From NCBI GenBank assembly GCA_030765055.1, contig CM060947.1, positions 66,448,656-66,512,655 on the forward strand: 64,000 nucleotides of DNA. The letters run 5' to 3'. The position numbers were made by a program, and so were the translations under genes. This DNA is from Mantis religiosa (Eukaryota > Arthropoda > Insecta > Mantodea > Mantidae). The notes beneath the pieces are model-generated. The model was not told the origin of the DNA, ran no database searches, and saw nothing but the letters and a program-made list of their open reading frames with translations. Positions 46,263-56,749 of this stretch are shown here, in pieces (the stretch's first letter is position 1; each line of letters starts with the position of its first letter).

Positions 46263-46400
46263 TGCTGAGTCATTAAATAAAGCGGAAGTTTTGTGTGCGA
46301 TATTTTTATAGCTCGTTTGCGGTGTTGGAGACAACATAACGATTTCGTCCTTGAGGAACTACGTGTTCATAGGAACAGGATTCGTTGCTCCAGATAGGCA
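46263..46400 (+). promoter_or_regulatory. Candidate promoter region upstream of a first exon
   Basis: TGCTGAGTCA (46263-46272) is an AP-1/CNC-type site and GCGGAAGT (46282-46289) an ETS-like core. They are followed by a stretch richer in CpG than its surroundings. There is no clear TATA box. The call depends on the first-exon call at 46521. Confidence 0.25.
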
Positions 46401-46520
46401 GTGCACCATGTCCACCTTTGTTATTCTTGGTTCGGCCGCAAGGAGCATCGCAAAGGGTTTTATTTTCGTCGCCATTCGGACTTCAGAGCGGGTCGGCCTG
46501 TCTATTACTACATAGTCAAC

Positions 46521-46553
46521 ATGGGGGACCCAACTCATCTAGAACCGCCCAAG
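46521..46553 (+). CDS. Candidate first coding exon, unknown gene
   Basis: The ATG at 46521 sits in strong context (CAACATGG, A at -3 and G at +4) and opens MGDPTHLEPPK, ending exactly at a consensus donor AAG|GTGAGT (GT at 46554). The preceding ~200 bases are GC-richer and would be 5' UTR, containing one upstream ATG at 46408. The frame is also open upstream to 46398, so a longer internal exon (YYYIVNMGDPTHLEPPK) is an alternative reading. I do not recognise the protein, and no second exon is identifiable in the remaining window. Confidence 0.35.
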
Positions 46554-46559
46554 GTGAGT

Positions 46560-48320
46560 TGTTTACCGCAAACTTTTCTACAATTTAACGTAGTCAGTGA
46601 GCGTGTGAAGAGAGTGGTGACATTGGATTATAACGGCATCTTATCGAGGCAATCCTTGTGTGAAAATAAAGAATCATAGCTATTTTTTATTGCTTTGACA
46701 TTTTTACTGTATAGTCGGTGCAGCATTTCAACGTTTGTCAAACCATTGTTAAGACATTCACTTGTTTATTCCTAAAAATGTAAAATGACATCTCCTTGTA
46801 CTCTAAGGTTTATCGTATCACTCCTAAATTTTTAATTTGAACTTAACATATGAATACCTATAAATAAATTATCGTGTAAATGTTTCTTAATAATATTTTT
46901 AAGTAGAGCTCAAACAGTTTGTAAAACTATAATCCCTAAAACTCTGCTGAAAACTTTTAAGCTCTAAGCTCACGAGTGGCCCAAAAGAGCTTTCTGAAAA
47001 GTGAGAAATACTTACAAAAAATGCAATAAATGAAATGGATTATAAAGTTCATTGCAGTGTTTATCTAAATGGTACAGGAACCTAAAATAAACATTTGTGA
47101 TTTAAAAATGTTTGCCATTAGAAACCTATTGTGAAGTATGAATGTTCAAGAACACTAAATATAGGTACAACAAACAAAAAATCGTAAATGTTTACATTTT
47201 AACCAGTTTTAACCATTAATGCATCGGATTAAATTAGAAAAGAAACGTTTGTTCAAAGTATACAATCATTTGCACTTATTTTGTAACGCATTTCTGTAAA
47301 GGGAATGCATCTATGGAAAATCTTAAAACTCGAGTGTTTTCATGTCACAGGATAATAAAATTGGATATAACACATGATACAGCATTTCATTAATATGTAA
47401 CTTTTGCCTTCATTTAATCAGTTTTATATATTAATTAAAATGAAGTGTTTGTTAACATACTTGTTGCTGCTTCTCACAATTTATTTTGGCTGTAAAAAGC
47501 CATTCGCATTGAAGTTTCTTAAAAGTTTAATGAAGTTGATAATCATTTTGCATTAGAAATGTTTTCCCGCTTTATGAATAACAAGGTAAAGTAGATATAT
47601 AATACAAAGGTCAAAGTCAGTCACATGCAGCATGTGCTATTTTTAAACAGCGCTTGAATTTCTAAAATATTAATAGTCTATATTAGTATATATACATAAT
47701 GCGTGATTCGTGAAAGTAACTCACGTTTAAAATGAAGTCAAAGACAGTGATATTCTGTAAACAAGAGAAATGAGTTAAAAAACGAGATCAACTCTGTGTG
47801 CAAGGAAATGTGAGATACTTTCCTGTGTTTTGCCTTGCATCAGACAGAGAAGCGATTAAATTCCATTCTATATTGCTCTGTATTTTTGGTTGGGGTGGGT
47901 AGTATTTGAGTTATTCTTTCCATCACTTGTATAATTTTCCTTGGTTCTTCCATTTTATTTTATCCTAAATTCGTACTTACCACCATTTAACTTTTATGTA
48001 GGTTGCACTAGATAGAAGAATAGCATTTTAGGTCAGAATGCTGCCAATGTAATGCATAGGTTAACTGCAAAGAAATGCATTATATTGAAGTATGACAATT
48101 TGTATCATGAACAGATAATACGACCGCCATTAGAAATTAATCACGTAAAAGGACTTAAAGTAAAATCTAATCAAAACAATCGAATTAATAAATGTTTGGA
48201 AATTCGAAGCGTAACACCAAAGTAGTGCAAAAAAGTTATGCACTTGTGCGATAATCTAATAAACTAATGAAGCTTTAAATTCGTGTGCAGTGTTTTAAAG
48301 TTCTACCTTTAGGCCATGCT
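46560..48320. other. AT-rich stretch, nothing recognised
   Basis: Low-complexity AT-rich DNA without ORFs above background; it would be intron if the 46.5-kb exon is real. Confidence 0.5.
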
Positions 48321-48322
48321 AT

Positions 48323-48562
<240 letters not shown>

Positions 48563-48782
48563 CATGGTCCGCACTTTCAAAAATGGACACCTAATAAATA
48601 ATAATTAATTGGTTGAAAATTACAACATTGAAACATCCTGAGAGGCGAAAAAGTAAAATTACAGTGCTAATGCTCCAGAATATTTAAAAGATTGCATAAG
48701 GCACTAAATATTGTTAAGTTTAGTAAATCTAATGCACCAAATGGAAGCAAAGAAGTACATGCAAAGGAGCCAAACCAGTTTT

Positions 48783-49008
48783 TTTACGTCCTCCAACGTT
48801 AAGTCATATCGGACGATGAATGGAATGGGTGAAATGATGTTCAAAAGAGCCCGGGGTCCGTAGAGCTTAGAGTTAACCGACATTCGTCTTTCAGGATAAG
48901 GGTAAACTCCGGAAAAACTTTATCCAGGTAACTCACCCTGACCGAAATTCGAACTCGGGACTTCTTGAGCGTGAGGCAGACATGCTACCACCATGCTACC
49001 GAGGCGGG
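48783..49008 (-). mobile_element. SINE family A
   Basis: A reverse-strand, near full-length copy from 'ttttacgtcctccaacgtt' to 'atgctaccgaggcgggc'. Confidence 0.92.
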
Positions 49009-49127
49009 CTAAAAAAATAGTTTTCATTTGGTTGTGTCAACAATAAGGCTGATCTCTCTTTTGCATAAATTTCTCTGTCCATTATCATCATTTATTTTAT
49101 AAACTTCTCACAAATTATTTTTGCAAA

Positions 49128-49130
<3 letters not shown>

Positions 49131-49181
<51 letters not shown>
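49131..49181. repeat. T51 homopolymer
   Basis: 51 consecutive T. No SINE body abuts it, so its origin is unclear. Confidence 0.97.
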
Positions 49182-49185
<4 letters not shown>

Positions 49186-49379
49186 GACTGTTTCAATTTT
49201 TCAAAGTCATAAGGTAGTGTTTCTGCTATTAAAAATGTTTTGCAGCAGAAACAACTCATTTTTATTCTGCACACGTGACTTTTAGTGCATTATGGTCATC
49301 TGTTCGTCGTTTTATATAATTAGTTTTACAAACTCAAATAGCGATTTAATTAATTCCATTTACCTCCTTCATAACAAGG

Positions 49380-49875
49380 GAAGTGGTGCCACGATAAGGT
49401 GTACGATTCGCATTCGGTATATCGCGGGTTCTATATACCCGTCGAACGTGTACTTTGACTTCGGATTTTTTGGTGGTTTCTCCTTGTCACTTAGGATGCT
49501 TATTTTATACCATGATTTCCTTTCAGTCATTTCCTTAACTTTATGATGTGCTTTCACGTTCGTGCTGAACGGTGTTACTGGGCAGATGGCGCGGATGGGT
49601 GCACATTGAGCAGTTATTCTCTACTCAGGGTAGCGTTATGTGGTGGTTATCCTTGTGTGGGAGACAGCGACGCTTATTGACACCAAATCCGGAGTGCTGG
49701 TGGCTGCCGTGAAGTTCTCTTAGCATTTGTTACGTACTTCAGCGCCTCCCTACGAACATGTGGCCTCCTGCGGTTCCTTTACTTCATCCCTTTATCCTGG
49801 TGGGAGTTTAGCTACAGCAGATATGTTTGGTAGTAGTAGTGCGCGAGGTGTTCCCTTCTATGGTCTCGCCTTTAC
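49380..49875 (+). repeat. SINE-like family H, copy 2
   Basis: Starts near 'agtggtgccacgataaggtg', B-box-like 'gcgggttctatatacccg', then the H body; ends 'agtgcgcgaggtgttccctt'. It aligns with 38295-38760 at moderate divergence. Confidence 0.6.
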
Positions 49876-50060
49876 CTTTATTATTGCTAGAGATGGATCG
49901 ATACCAGATTTTCTCGATACTTGATACCGATACGCGATATTCTCCACGATACCCGATACTTCGATACTCGATCCGTCATTTCTATTCCCAGTTTGAATAC
50001 AAAATAAAATGTTTTGAGAGCTGTGTAATACCAATGAAATTAATTAGATGCACAGTTTAC

Positions 50061-50265
50061 TTACTTATTTTTAAACTCTACATTAGACTTGTAAAGTAGA
50101 CAAAATTCGTTTTTAAAACAGTCAACTATAATTTTTCGTTCAAAAATACTAACACTCTCACTCTTCCAGTCATATCTACTTCTTTTTCTTTCGTATATGA
50201 GTCCCGCTGTGCTAAATAGTCTTTCAGACAAAACCGTTTCAAATGGAATACACAAATATTTAACA
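50061..50265 (-). pseudogene. hAT transposase C-terminal dimerisation fragment
   Basis: The reverse frame reads CIPFETVLSERLFSTAGLI, matching the hAT C-terminal hallmark (C-I-P-x-x-x-x-S-E-R-x-F-S-x-A-G), then YERKRSRYDWKSESV. Upstream the frame runs into the ATT array, and the catalytic DDE part is missing. Confidence 0.85.
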
Positions 50266-50270
50266 GCTAA

Positions 50271-50583
<313 letters not shown>

Positions 50584-50735
50584 GGAAATTTTGAATTAGT
50601 TTTCCAGTAATCTAGTGCACTACGAAGAGGAGATGACTATCGTTGAGATATGCAGTAATTTCTTTTTGGGAACTGTTAACTGGTAGTGAATGTCACGATT
50701 TTTTCGTGTATACCCAGTGTTACTGTACAGGTACC

Positions 50736-50964
50736 GCCCGCCTCGATAGCGTGTCTGCCTCACGTTCAAGAGGTCCCGAGTTCTCGGTCAGGGTGAGTTA
50801 CCTGGATAAAGTTTTTCTCCGGGGTTTTCCCTTATCCTTAACTACGGTTGTCGGGTAACTCTAAGCTCTATGGACTCCGGGCTCATTTGAGCATCATTTC
50901 ATCCATTTCATTCATCTCCAATATGACTATGTTGGAGGACGTAAATTACAAAACAACAAAATTA
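50736..50964 (+). mobile_element. SINE family A with exact 14-bp target duplication
   Basis: ACTGTACAGGTACC at 50722-50735 and 50965-50978. Head 'gcccgcctcgatagcgtg' is shortened, the B box is damaged ('gagttctcgg'), and the body and A/C-rich tail are complete. The exact duplication indicates a relatively recent insertion into the hAT. Confidence 0.95.
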
Positions 50965-51365
50965 ACTGTACAGGTACCACATTTCTTGAAATTTCTCGGG
51001 CTTAGCAGTAGGTATCATGTAAAATAAGCATGTGAACTGATAGATTTTTAAGAATATGTGGAAGGGTAGAAGAGGAACTTACACCAATTCCTGTGCCTGT
51101 TTTAACTGCCAGCAATGGACTGAACATTTTGGAGCAGAGAGTGCCATACATTTGTCGCCTTCTTTAATATTTTGCTCTGATTAGGTACATAATCGTTAAA
51201 ATGTTCTACTTGCGGCAATAATCTCTTGTGTTTTGAAATAAAATAAAAATCCAGAATGCCACCGAAATATCGAAAAAGTAACCAGTAAATTTTCTGAAGT
51301 ATCGTTCGATACCATGCAAGTTTGTGATTATCGAGGTATCACAAGTATCGAAGAACCATCCCTTT

Positions 51366-52410
51366 ATAAAATTACTATACCATCCTCTAGAGGACTTTTA
51401 TGTTTAATCCTTATATCTAAGTATAATTCATAGAGCCCCAGTTATTCTTAGAAAGGAGAAAATCTTCAGGTATTTATGCAAAAGATGCGAAACATAACCA
51501 GAACGTCTGACTTGAACCTCCCCCACCCTCTAACAATCTTCCATGTTCTGTAAATACTGTGCAGTTCCAGCAATCATCAGTTGGAATGGTCGAGTAAGTT
51601 TTGGATCATTGATGTAGGTGATATTTTAAAGCTTCGCCTTCTTGGCCCCGTAGATTTTAATAGAACAAAAGCTACATCGTTTTGTCGTAATACAGAAACG
51701 AGGTTATCTACCAGGACAGTCCACAGAGTGAAGACCGACCCCTGCCTCTCCGATGACCAGGGAGTTACCGAGATGTCTCCGAAGGGCGCCCAGCGCCTCC
51801 GTAGGGCTTTCCATTGGGCAAGACTAACAAGCCCCCCCCCCTCCATCTGGTCCGAAAACACAAGACGGGATGGAAGTGGATACGCCACTTACGCGCGCCA
51901 ACTCCAAAATGGGAAGGCTACCGATATGACCTCGGTGGGGCCGCCTGACGATCTGACACCTTTCTACTAGCTATGCTGGTTAGTACGCGGGGATATATGG
52001 CTTCCCTCAACCCCGTCCGGAGACGTGCCCGATCTCCCACGGGTATCGGAAACCACTGCCCCCTCGAGTCCAACCCAATCCGAACAACTCCCTATCAGGG
52101 ATGTCCTCGAACTTTCGGCCCGAGGTTCCTCTAGTAACGTCAGAGGTGCCACGAGTGCTAGGGGTCCGCAGCGCCCGCACCACGGCAGCTGAAGGGGACG
52201 AATCCCCTCCCCTACGGGAACGCTATATGTATACACAGCGCAACTGGTGCATTCGAAGATACTCCACTCCCAGGCCAGGAATTTGTCCTCTTTGAAAAAG
52301 AAACAACCTGTGACCGCCAACGAAAAAAAAAAAATGTACATGTTAGAAAATAATTATTCTTGCACATTAGCCATAGTTTGGAAAGGTTTGGAAAGGAAGT
52401 CAGACTGAAA
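51366..52410. other. GC-rich block 51580-52335, not identified
   Basis: Composition rises sharply, with ORFs on both strands (129 codons plus at 51581-51970; 124 codons minus at 51967-52341) and an A12 run at its end (52325-52336). It could be a retroelement fragment with an A tail. I see no catalytic motif, tRNA-like box or second copy here. Confidence 0.4.
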
Positions 52411-52414
52411 ACTT

Positions 52415-52493
52415 CATTGCCATAGTCGGGTTGTGAGCACGGATTTCCCGGTCTCCGTCCGGTTGCTCTAACCATTTAGCTACCATGGCAATG
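52415..52493 (-). repeat. tRNA-like sequence, probably a pseudo-tRNA or SINE head
   Basis: The reverse strand gives CATTGCCAT ... ATGGCAATG pairing perfectly as a 9-bp acceptor-like stem, a D-arm-like 'tagctaaatggttagagc' and an anticodon-like arm in 'accggacggagaccggg'. The T arm lacks a proper B box ('gtgctcacaaccc'). It is unlikely to be a working tRNA gene. Confidence 0.45.
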
Positions 52494-52725
52494 TGTCAGC
52501 GCAGTATTGTGTCCGAATCCGATGCATAACGGTAGAGTCAATAGGCTAGGAACCGTCTGCATAGTGGTTTTCCACTTGGCGTGTGGAAACATGATTCCGC
52601 ACTGCTGCTGTAAACAAGGTCACGCTTCCGACGCGGTTTGCTCTGCTCTGGAAGCGCAGTATTGAGTTGACAGTGAGACAGTGTGGTTCTGTAACTGCGA
52701 GTTATTCAGTATTTTATCTTGTATT

Positions 52726-53757
52726 ATGGCTCAATATATGTTTTCTACTGCACAGCGTGTATTTATTTATGGTGCGTATGTGTTAACTCAGTCAGCTCGT
52801 CAAGTAAAAGCGCGTTTTGCAGAAAGATTTCCGGGTGTAAAAGTTCCAGGCCGTACAACAATCCATAAACTTTACAATAAAGTTCGGGCCACAGGAAGCG
52901 TTCAGACTAAGAGACCTAAAAGACAGCGCAGGATTCTTACCGAAGAAACATTAGACGATATTGGTCATCGTTTGGAGACTTGTCCCAAAAAATCGCTTAG
53001 ATGTCTTTCACATCAGGCGGGCATTTCTTACGGCTCTGTGCGAAGAGCTACTAAATTGCTGAAGTTGAAACCCTATAAAGTAACTATGGCGCACGCTCTC
53101 CAACCCGGTGACTCTGTAATTAGGCTCACATTTTGTGAGTGGACTCTCAATAGTGTATACAATGGTGAAATAGACCCATATTTAATATTTTTCACGGACC
53201 TGGCTTGGTTCCACCTTCATGAACGTGTATGTACACAAAATAATCGATATGAGAGCTCTGTTCAAGCACCCGTCCATAACGAAAAAATTGGTGTTTGGTG
53301 CGCTATGAGCGGAGAAAGAGTTATAGGGCCAATTTTTTTCGAATCAACGATTGACGCCCGTGCATATGCTAATACAGTTTTGCCCTGTTTCTTTAGAGAG
53401 TTGACAGAGAGGGAGCGTAATTTTGCCTTTTTACAACAAGGCGCTGAAACAGCACATACAGCTAATATTTCGATGGAAACAATTGAAAGCGTGTTTGAGG
53501 ATAGAATTATTAATAGAGATTCGTGGCCTCCTCGATCCCCCGATTTAACCCCTTGCGATTTCTATCTTTGGAATAAATTAAAACATAACGTGTACAAGAC
53601 TGACCCACACACCCTGGAAGAATTAAAACAAAACATTCGTCAAGAAATTGCCAGTATTTCTCAATGTGAACTACGGCGAGTGATGGATAGTTTCCTAAAC
53701 AGGTGCAAAAACTGCGTGGATAACAACGGTGGCCAGTTTCAGCATCTCCTTTTATAA
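52726..53757 (+). CDS. mariner/IS630-type transposase, intact frame, 343 aa
   Basis: The ORF runs from the ATG at 52726 (MAQYMFSTAQRVFIYGAYVL) to TAA without a break. Residues ~1-60 form a helix-turn-helix of the type found at the N-terminus of many insect transposon proteins (RTTIHKLYNKVRATGSV); ~80-110 is a second DNA-binding helix pair (SYGSVRRATKLLKLKPYK). The DDE-type core follows: FFTDLAWFH with the first Asp, GVWCAMSGERVIGPIFF, then FLQQGAETAHTA, then WPPRSPDLTPCDFYLW with the last Asp, and a C-terminus GGQFQHLLL. Relatives normally have QQD-G-A-T-A-H; here the Asp position reads Gly, so the second metal ligand appears lost. The upstream sequence is GC-rich and no clear TIRs were found; a SINE B fragment starts about 35 bases after the stop. 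It is most likely a young but inactive copy. Confidence 0.88.
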   Translation: MAQYMFSTAQRVFIYGAYVLTQSARQVKARFAERFPGVKVPGRTTIHKLYNKVRATGSVQTKRPKRQRRILTEETLDDIGHRLETCPKKSLRCLSHQAGISYGSVRRATKLLKLKPYKVTMAHALQPGDSVIRLTFCEWTLNSVYNGEIDPYLIFFTDLAWFHLHERVCTQNNRYESSVQAPVHNEKIGVWCAMSGERVIGPIFFESTIDARAYANTVLPCFFRELTERERNFAFLQQGAETAHTANISMETIESVFEDRIINRDSWPPRSPDLTPCDFYLWNKLKHNVYKTDPHTLEELKQNIRQEIASISQCELRRVMDSFLNRCKNCVDNNGGQFQHLLL

Positions 53758-53789
53758 AGTTGGTAAGTAAAGAATTTAAAAGTACTCTT

Positions 53790-53945
53790 CCCCAGAGACT
53801 GGAATATGAATGAGAGTGCGAATGTGTGCGTGATCTAATGATTAAAACCTAACGATTACGAGTTAATACCTTCAACGTGTTCCAAAGGAGAACGGCCGCC
53901 GATATGGCAGCTCTCACTATGGTAGTGACAGACGGCAACAAGCGC
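53790..53945 (+). mobile_element. SINE family B, 3' fragment
   Basis: From 'ccccagagactggaatatga' through 'gtgtgcgtgatctaatgatt' to 'gaacggccgccgatatgg', lacking head and tail. Confidence 0.85.
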
Positions 53946-54302
53946 TGATGCCACGGACTGTAAAAACCTGCGCAACCGGTTCTAAGCTTATTGATTCTCT
54001 CGTTCTAAACACTGGCCGAAAATTTCTCAAAATAGTCACACAGAAAATTCTGACGTGTACACTTATAGAACTTTCTCTACTCATTCTTTTACAAACTATC
54101 CCCCAAAACTTTTCTTTTCCTCTTTTCTAATTAATATTAATCTAGATTGACATAGTTTAATTACATGTTTCGTTATAGGTACAGCGAGAAGATGAGACAC
54201 AGTAGGTTCAAGCGAAAACCCACTTCTCAAAGGTATAAGAATTGGGAAAAAAAAGTACGAGGAAAATGCTTATCTCCACAAAAAGAAGAAAAAATGTGTT
54301 CC

Positions 54303-54515
54303 GGCGGTTGGGGTGGGGATTTTTCTCCGACCAAGATAATTCCTCATCTTCTCCAGAGTCTGGAAGTATGAATGAGAGTATGAATGTGTACGTGATCTAA
54401 TGATTAAAACCTAACGATTACGGGTTAACACCTTCAACCTGTTCCAAAGGAGAACGGCCGCCGATATGACCATTGGAGTAAAAGGCGGGATATAAATGGA
54501 ACAAATAAAAAAAAA
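54303..54515 (+). mobile_element. SINE family B, head truncated
   Basis: Starts inside the T-arm region ('ggttggggtggggatttttc'), full body, end 'ggatataaatggaacaaat' with an A tail. Confidence 0.9.
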
Positions 54516-54539
54516 TGTATTGGACATAAATTGTGTGCT

Positions 54540-54784
54540 TTAAACGAAGCCTCCATTTTTTGTGCAGTGAGATTTTGGCTATCTCGACGGTTTGCCACTT
54601 ACGCAAAAGTCATTTAGAGAGAGAAATAAAAAGATTTTTGAGGACAACCCCAGAAAATTCAATATATACATTTCAATTAATGTAACAATGCTTTAAACAT
54701 ATGGTATTTTAATCAAAATAGTTATCTTTTTAGATAATCTGACATTTCCGGAACGTTCCATGTAAATGATACAGTCTGTGATGT

Positions 54785-54785
<1 letters not shown>
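54540..54785 (-). repeat. Dispersed repeat family F
   Basis: The reverse complement contains 'catttacatggaacgttcc' and 'attttgattaaaataccata' in F order. Confidence 0.45.

Positions 54786-54831
<46 letters not shown>
54786..54831. repeat. T46 homopolymer
   Basis: 46 consecutive T between an F fragment and a reverse-strand SINE B; probably derived from a SINE A tail, but 21 bases separate it from the SINE body. Confidence 0.95.
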
Positions 54832-54834
<3 letters not shown>

Positions 54835-54852
54835 TTCGTGTTGCATCCACTT

Positions 54853-55112
54853 TTTTATGTTCCATTTATACCCCGCCTTTAACTGCAGTGTTCATATCGG
54901 CGGCCGTTCTCCTTTGGAAACATATCGATGGTGTTAACTCCTAATCGTTGGGTTGTATCATTAGATCACGCACACTCTCACTTCCAGACTCTGGGGAAAA
55001 TGGGGAATCATCTTGGTTGGAGAAAAATCCCCAACCCCAGCCGGGAATCGAACCCGGGACCCCCAGCACATGGGGCAGGTGTTCTACCGACTGAGCTACG
55101 GGACCAGCCTCA
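54853..55112 (-). mobile_element. SINE family B, near full length
   Basis: A reverse-strand copy: 'atgttccatttataccccgc' at its 3' end, B-box complement 'gggaatcgaacccgggac' and head 'gaccgactgagctacggg'-like text to 55110. It has the best B box of the family here. Confidence 0.92.
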
Positions 55113-55134
55113 TACACATTTATGCGCGCGCGTA

Positions 55135-55260
55135 GACCTTTTCTAAAATCTTTAAAAGTGCTTTTTGTGGATTCAGAAAGTCTTCAAACAGGTGTCTCCA
55201 TTGAAATCTTGGTATCGAATTTTTGGATGGAATACAAGACTTCCCGTACTATATGTATCT
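55135..55260 (-). repeat. Repeat family F, fragment
   Basis: Continues the F copy interrupted by the SINE B: 'aagtcttcaaacaggtgtct' and 'cgaatttttggatggaatac' correspond to F landmarks in reverse. Confidence 0.4.
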
Positions 55261-55264
55261 ATTA

Positions 55265-55695
55265 TAAAATATAAAGACGAGTTTATGAACCATAATTGGT
55301 TTCCCTTCAGCTTGCTATGTCGTTATTAATAATATTACAGCCATCATGTTTTCAGCATTATGATTATCATCGTCATTATGATAGTTGTTTTATAAGGTGC
55401 TCTTATAGTCTTGTTACTGTAATTATTACAGTTGATGTTTATTTATTTCACTTTAACTTCGTGTAAGATCCTTAATTATTTATAACAGTAGAAATTGGTT
55501 ACTTATTGCATTGACCTTCATGACACAGTGCTGTATTCGCTCGTTATTTTGTTTGCTAGAAGAGCAATATACGTAGTAGTAACCTGGCGTAGAGTAAATG
55601 ATGAAACACAAATAGAGCACTTGGGAGTTGTCACACATGAAAGGTTAGCCCATTAATTATTATATACGCAAATGTAAATTAGCTTTGCAGCCGCC
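55265..55695. other. No recognised feature
   Basis: AT-rich, nothing seen. Confidence 0.5.
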
Positions 55696-55699
55696 TATT

Positions 55700-55914
55700 T
55701 GTCACTTACATAAAGGTATTTTTATTCCCCCTTCTTTCTTGTCAAAATATTCAGTCACGTTATATATGATTTCTCGCACCTGCCAATGTATAACACGTTG
55801 CTCTCCAGAAGAGATGATTGCATCTGAACAGAGTGTACATACATTGACTGGACTTGTATGTGCTATAGGTTCACGTAAATAACTAGTTAAACATTCCTTC
55901 CGATACGCTTCCAC
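55700..55914 (-). pseudogene. Possible transposase N-terminal fragment
   Basis: The reverse frame of 70 codons contains QVREIIYNVTEYFDKKEGG, which resembles a helix motif (R-E-I-I-x-N-V-x-x-Y/F-F) at the start of a family of IS630-like transposon proteins common in insects, where a helix-turn-helix follows. That HTH is not present here. The support is one motif from memory. Confidence 0.3.
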
Positions 55915-55919
55915 GCTTT

Positions 55920-56243
55920 GCCATGCAGTATGTATTTGTGTCTATAATGATGCTTGGTAGACAATGAACACACCACGATATGTTGATTCTTCGTCTAATT
56001 GGTAAAAAAAAGTAGATATGTTTCTTCTCAACCTAATTCCATATTAAAAACCTTGCCAAACTATTTTCAGTGTTGGATTGCATGCTAAATATGTATATGT
56101 GATTTTGAAAGATAGAAGAGGAACTAGAATTTTATTTCCGAGCTCTTTCAGCTATTTAACATCTTTAAGACAACAGTTGACACATCAAAAGCGAAATAAT
56201 GGTGGTTCTGCCATCACATGAGTAGACTTTTTTGTAAGTAGGC

Positions 56244-56244
<1 letters not shown>
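55920..56244. other. No recognised feature
   Basis: AT-rich, nothing seen. Confidence 0.5.

Positions 56245-56246
<2 letters not shown>

Positions 56247-56301
<55 letters not shown>
56247..56301. repeat. (TA)n microsatellite at SINE A tail
   Basis: A TA array that ends directly at the 3' terminus of a reverse-strand SINE A ('tagtttacgtcctcca'). Confidence 0.95.
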
Positions 56302-56304
<3 letters not shown>

Positions 56305-56379
56305 TTTACGTCCTCCACAACAGGAGCCTCAACATGAGCTTTAGGAAGTCATAAATGTACTAAATATATAGGTATTTTA

Positions 56380-56439
56380 TTACTTAACTACATGGATTCC
56401 ATTATATGGTAAAAAAATGGAATCCATGTAGTAAAGTAA
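56380..56439. repeat. Hairpin within the insertion in SINE A
   Basis: Arms 56380-56402 and 56417-56439 pair at 22 of 23 positions around a 14-nt loop; the arm core is CTACATGGATTCCAT. Confidence 0.85.
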
Positions 56440-56462
56440 TACTATAGTAAACCAATGCTTTG

Positions 56463-56493
<31 letters not shown>
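56463..56493. repeat. A31 homopolymer
   Basis: 31 consecutive A; it may be the tail of whatever was inserted into the SINE. Confidence 0.95.
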
Positions 56494-56495
<2 letters not shown>

Positions 56496-56749
56496 TTAGA
56501 ATCGAAAAAATTGGGCAACGAGTCTTATCGGACGATGAATGAAACGGGTGAAGTGATGCTTGAATGAGCCCAGGGTCTACAGAATTACCTGACATTCGTG
56601 TTTCAGGATAAGCCAGAACCTCAGGAGAAAAAGAAAACGAAAAAGAAAATATCTTATCCAGGTAATTCGCCCTGACCGAGATTCGAACTCGGGATCTCAT
56701 GAATGTGAAGTAGACACGCTGCCATCTACGCTACCGAGGCGGGTGTTAG

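Larger units (their letters stand above)
56304..56745 (-). mobile_element. SINE family A, interrupted
   Basis: The 3' end at 56304-56320 ('tttacgtcctccacaac') and the rest at 56512-56745 ('aacgagtcttatcggacgat' to 'ctaccgaggcggg') are separated by about 190 bp of foreign sequence containing a hairpin and an A run. Within the body a 'gaaaaagaaaacgaaaaag' stretch was also gained. Confidence 0.85.

Noticed and set aside
51581..51970. 129-codon plus ORF as a host gene
   Set aside because: No recognisable domain, opposing ORFs overlap the same GC-rich DNA, and no splice or promoter context was seen.
52681..52725. Upstream 15-codon extension of the transposase from a GTG
   Set aside because: A non-ATG start is unlikely in an animal gene, and the family's helix-turn-helix begins right after the ATG at 52726.
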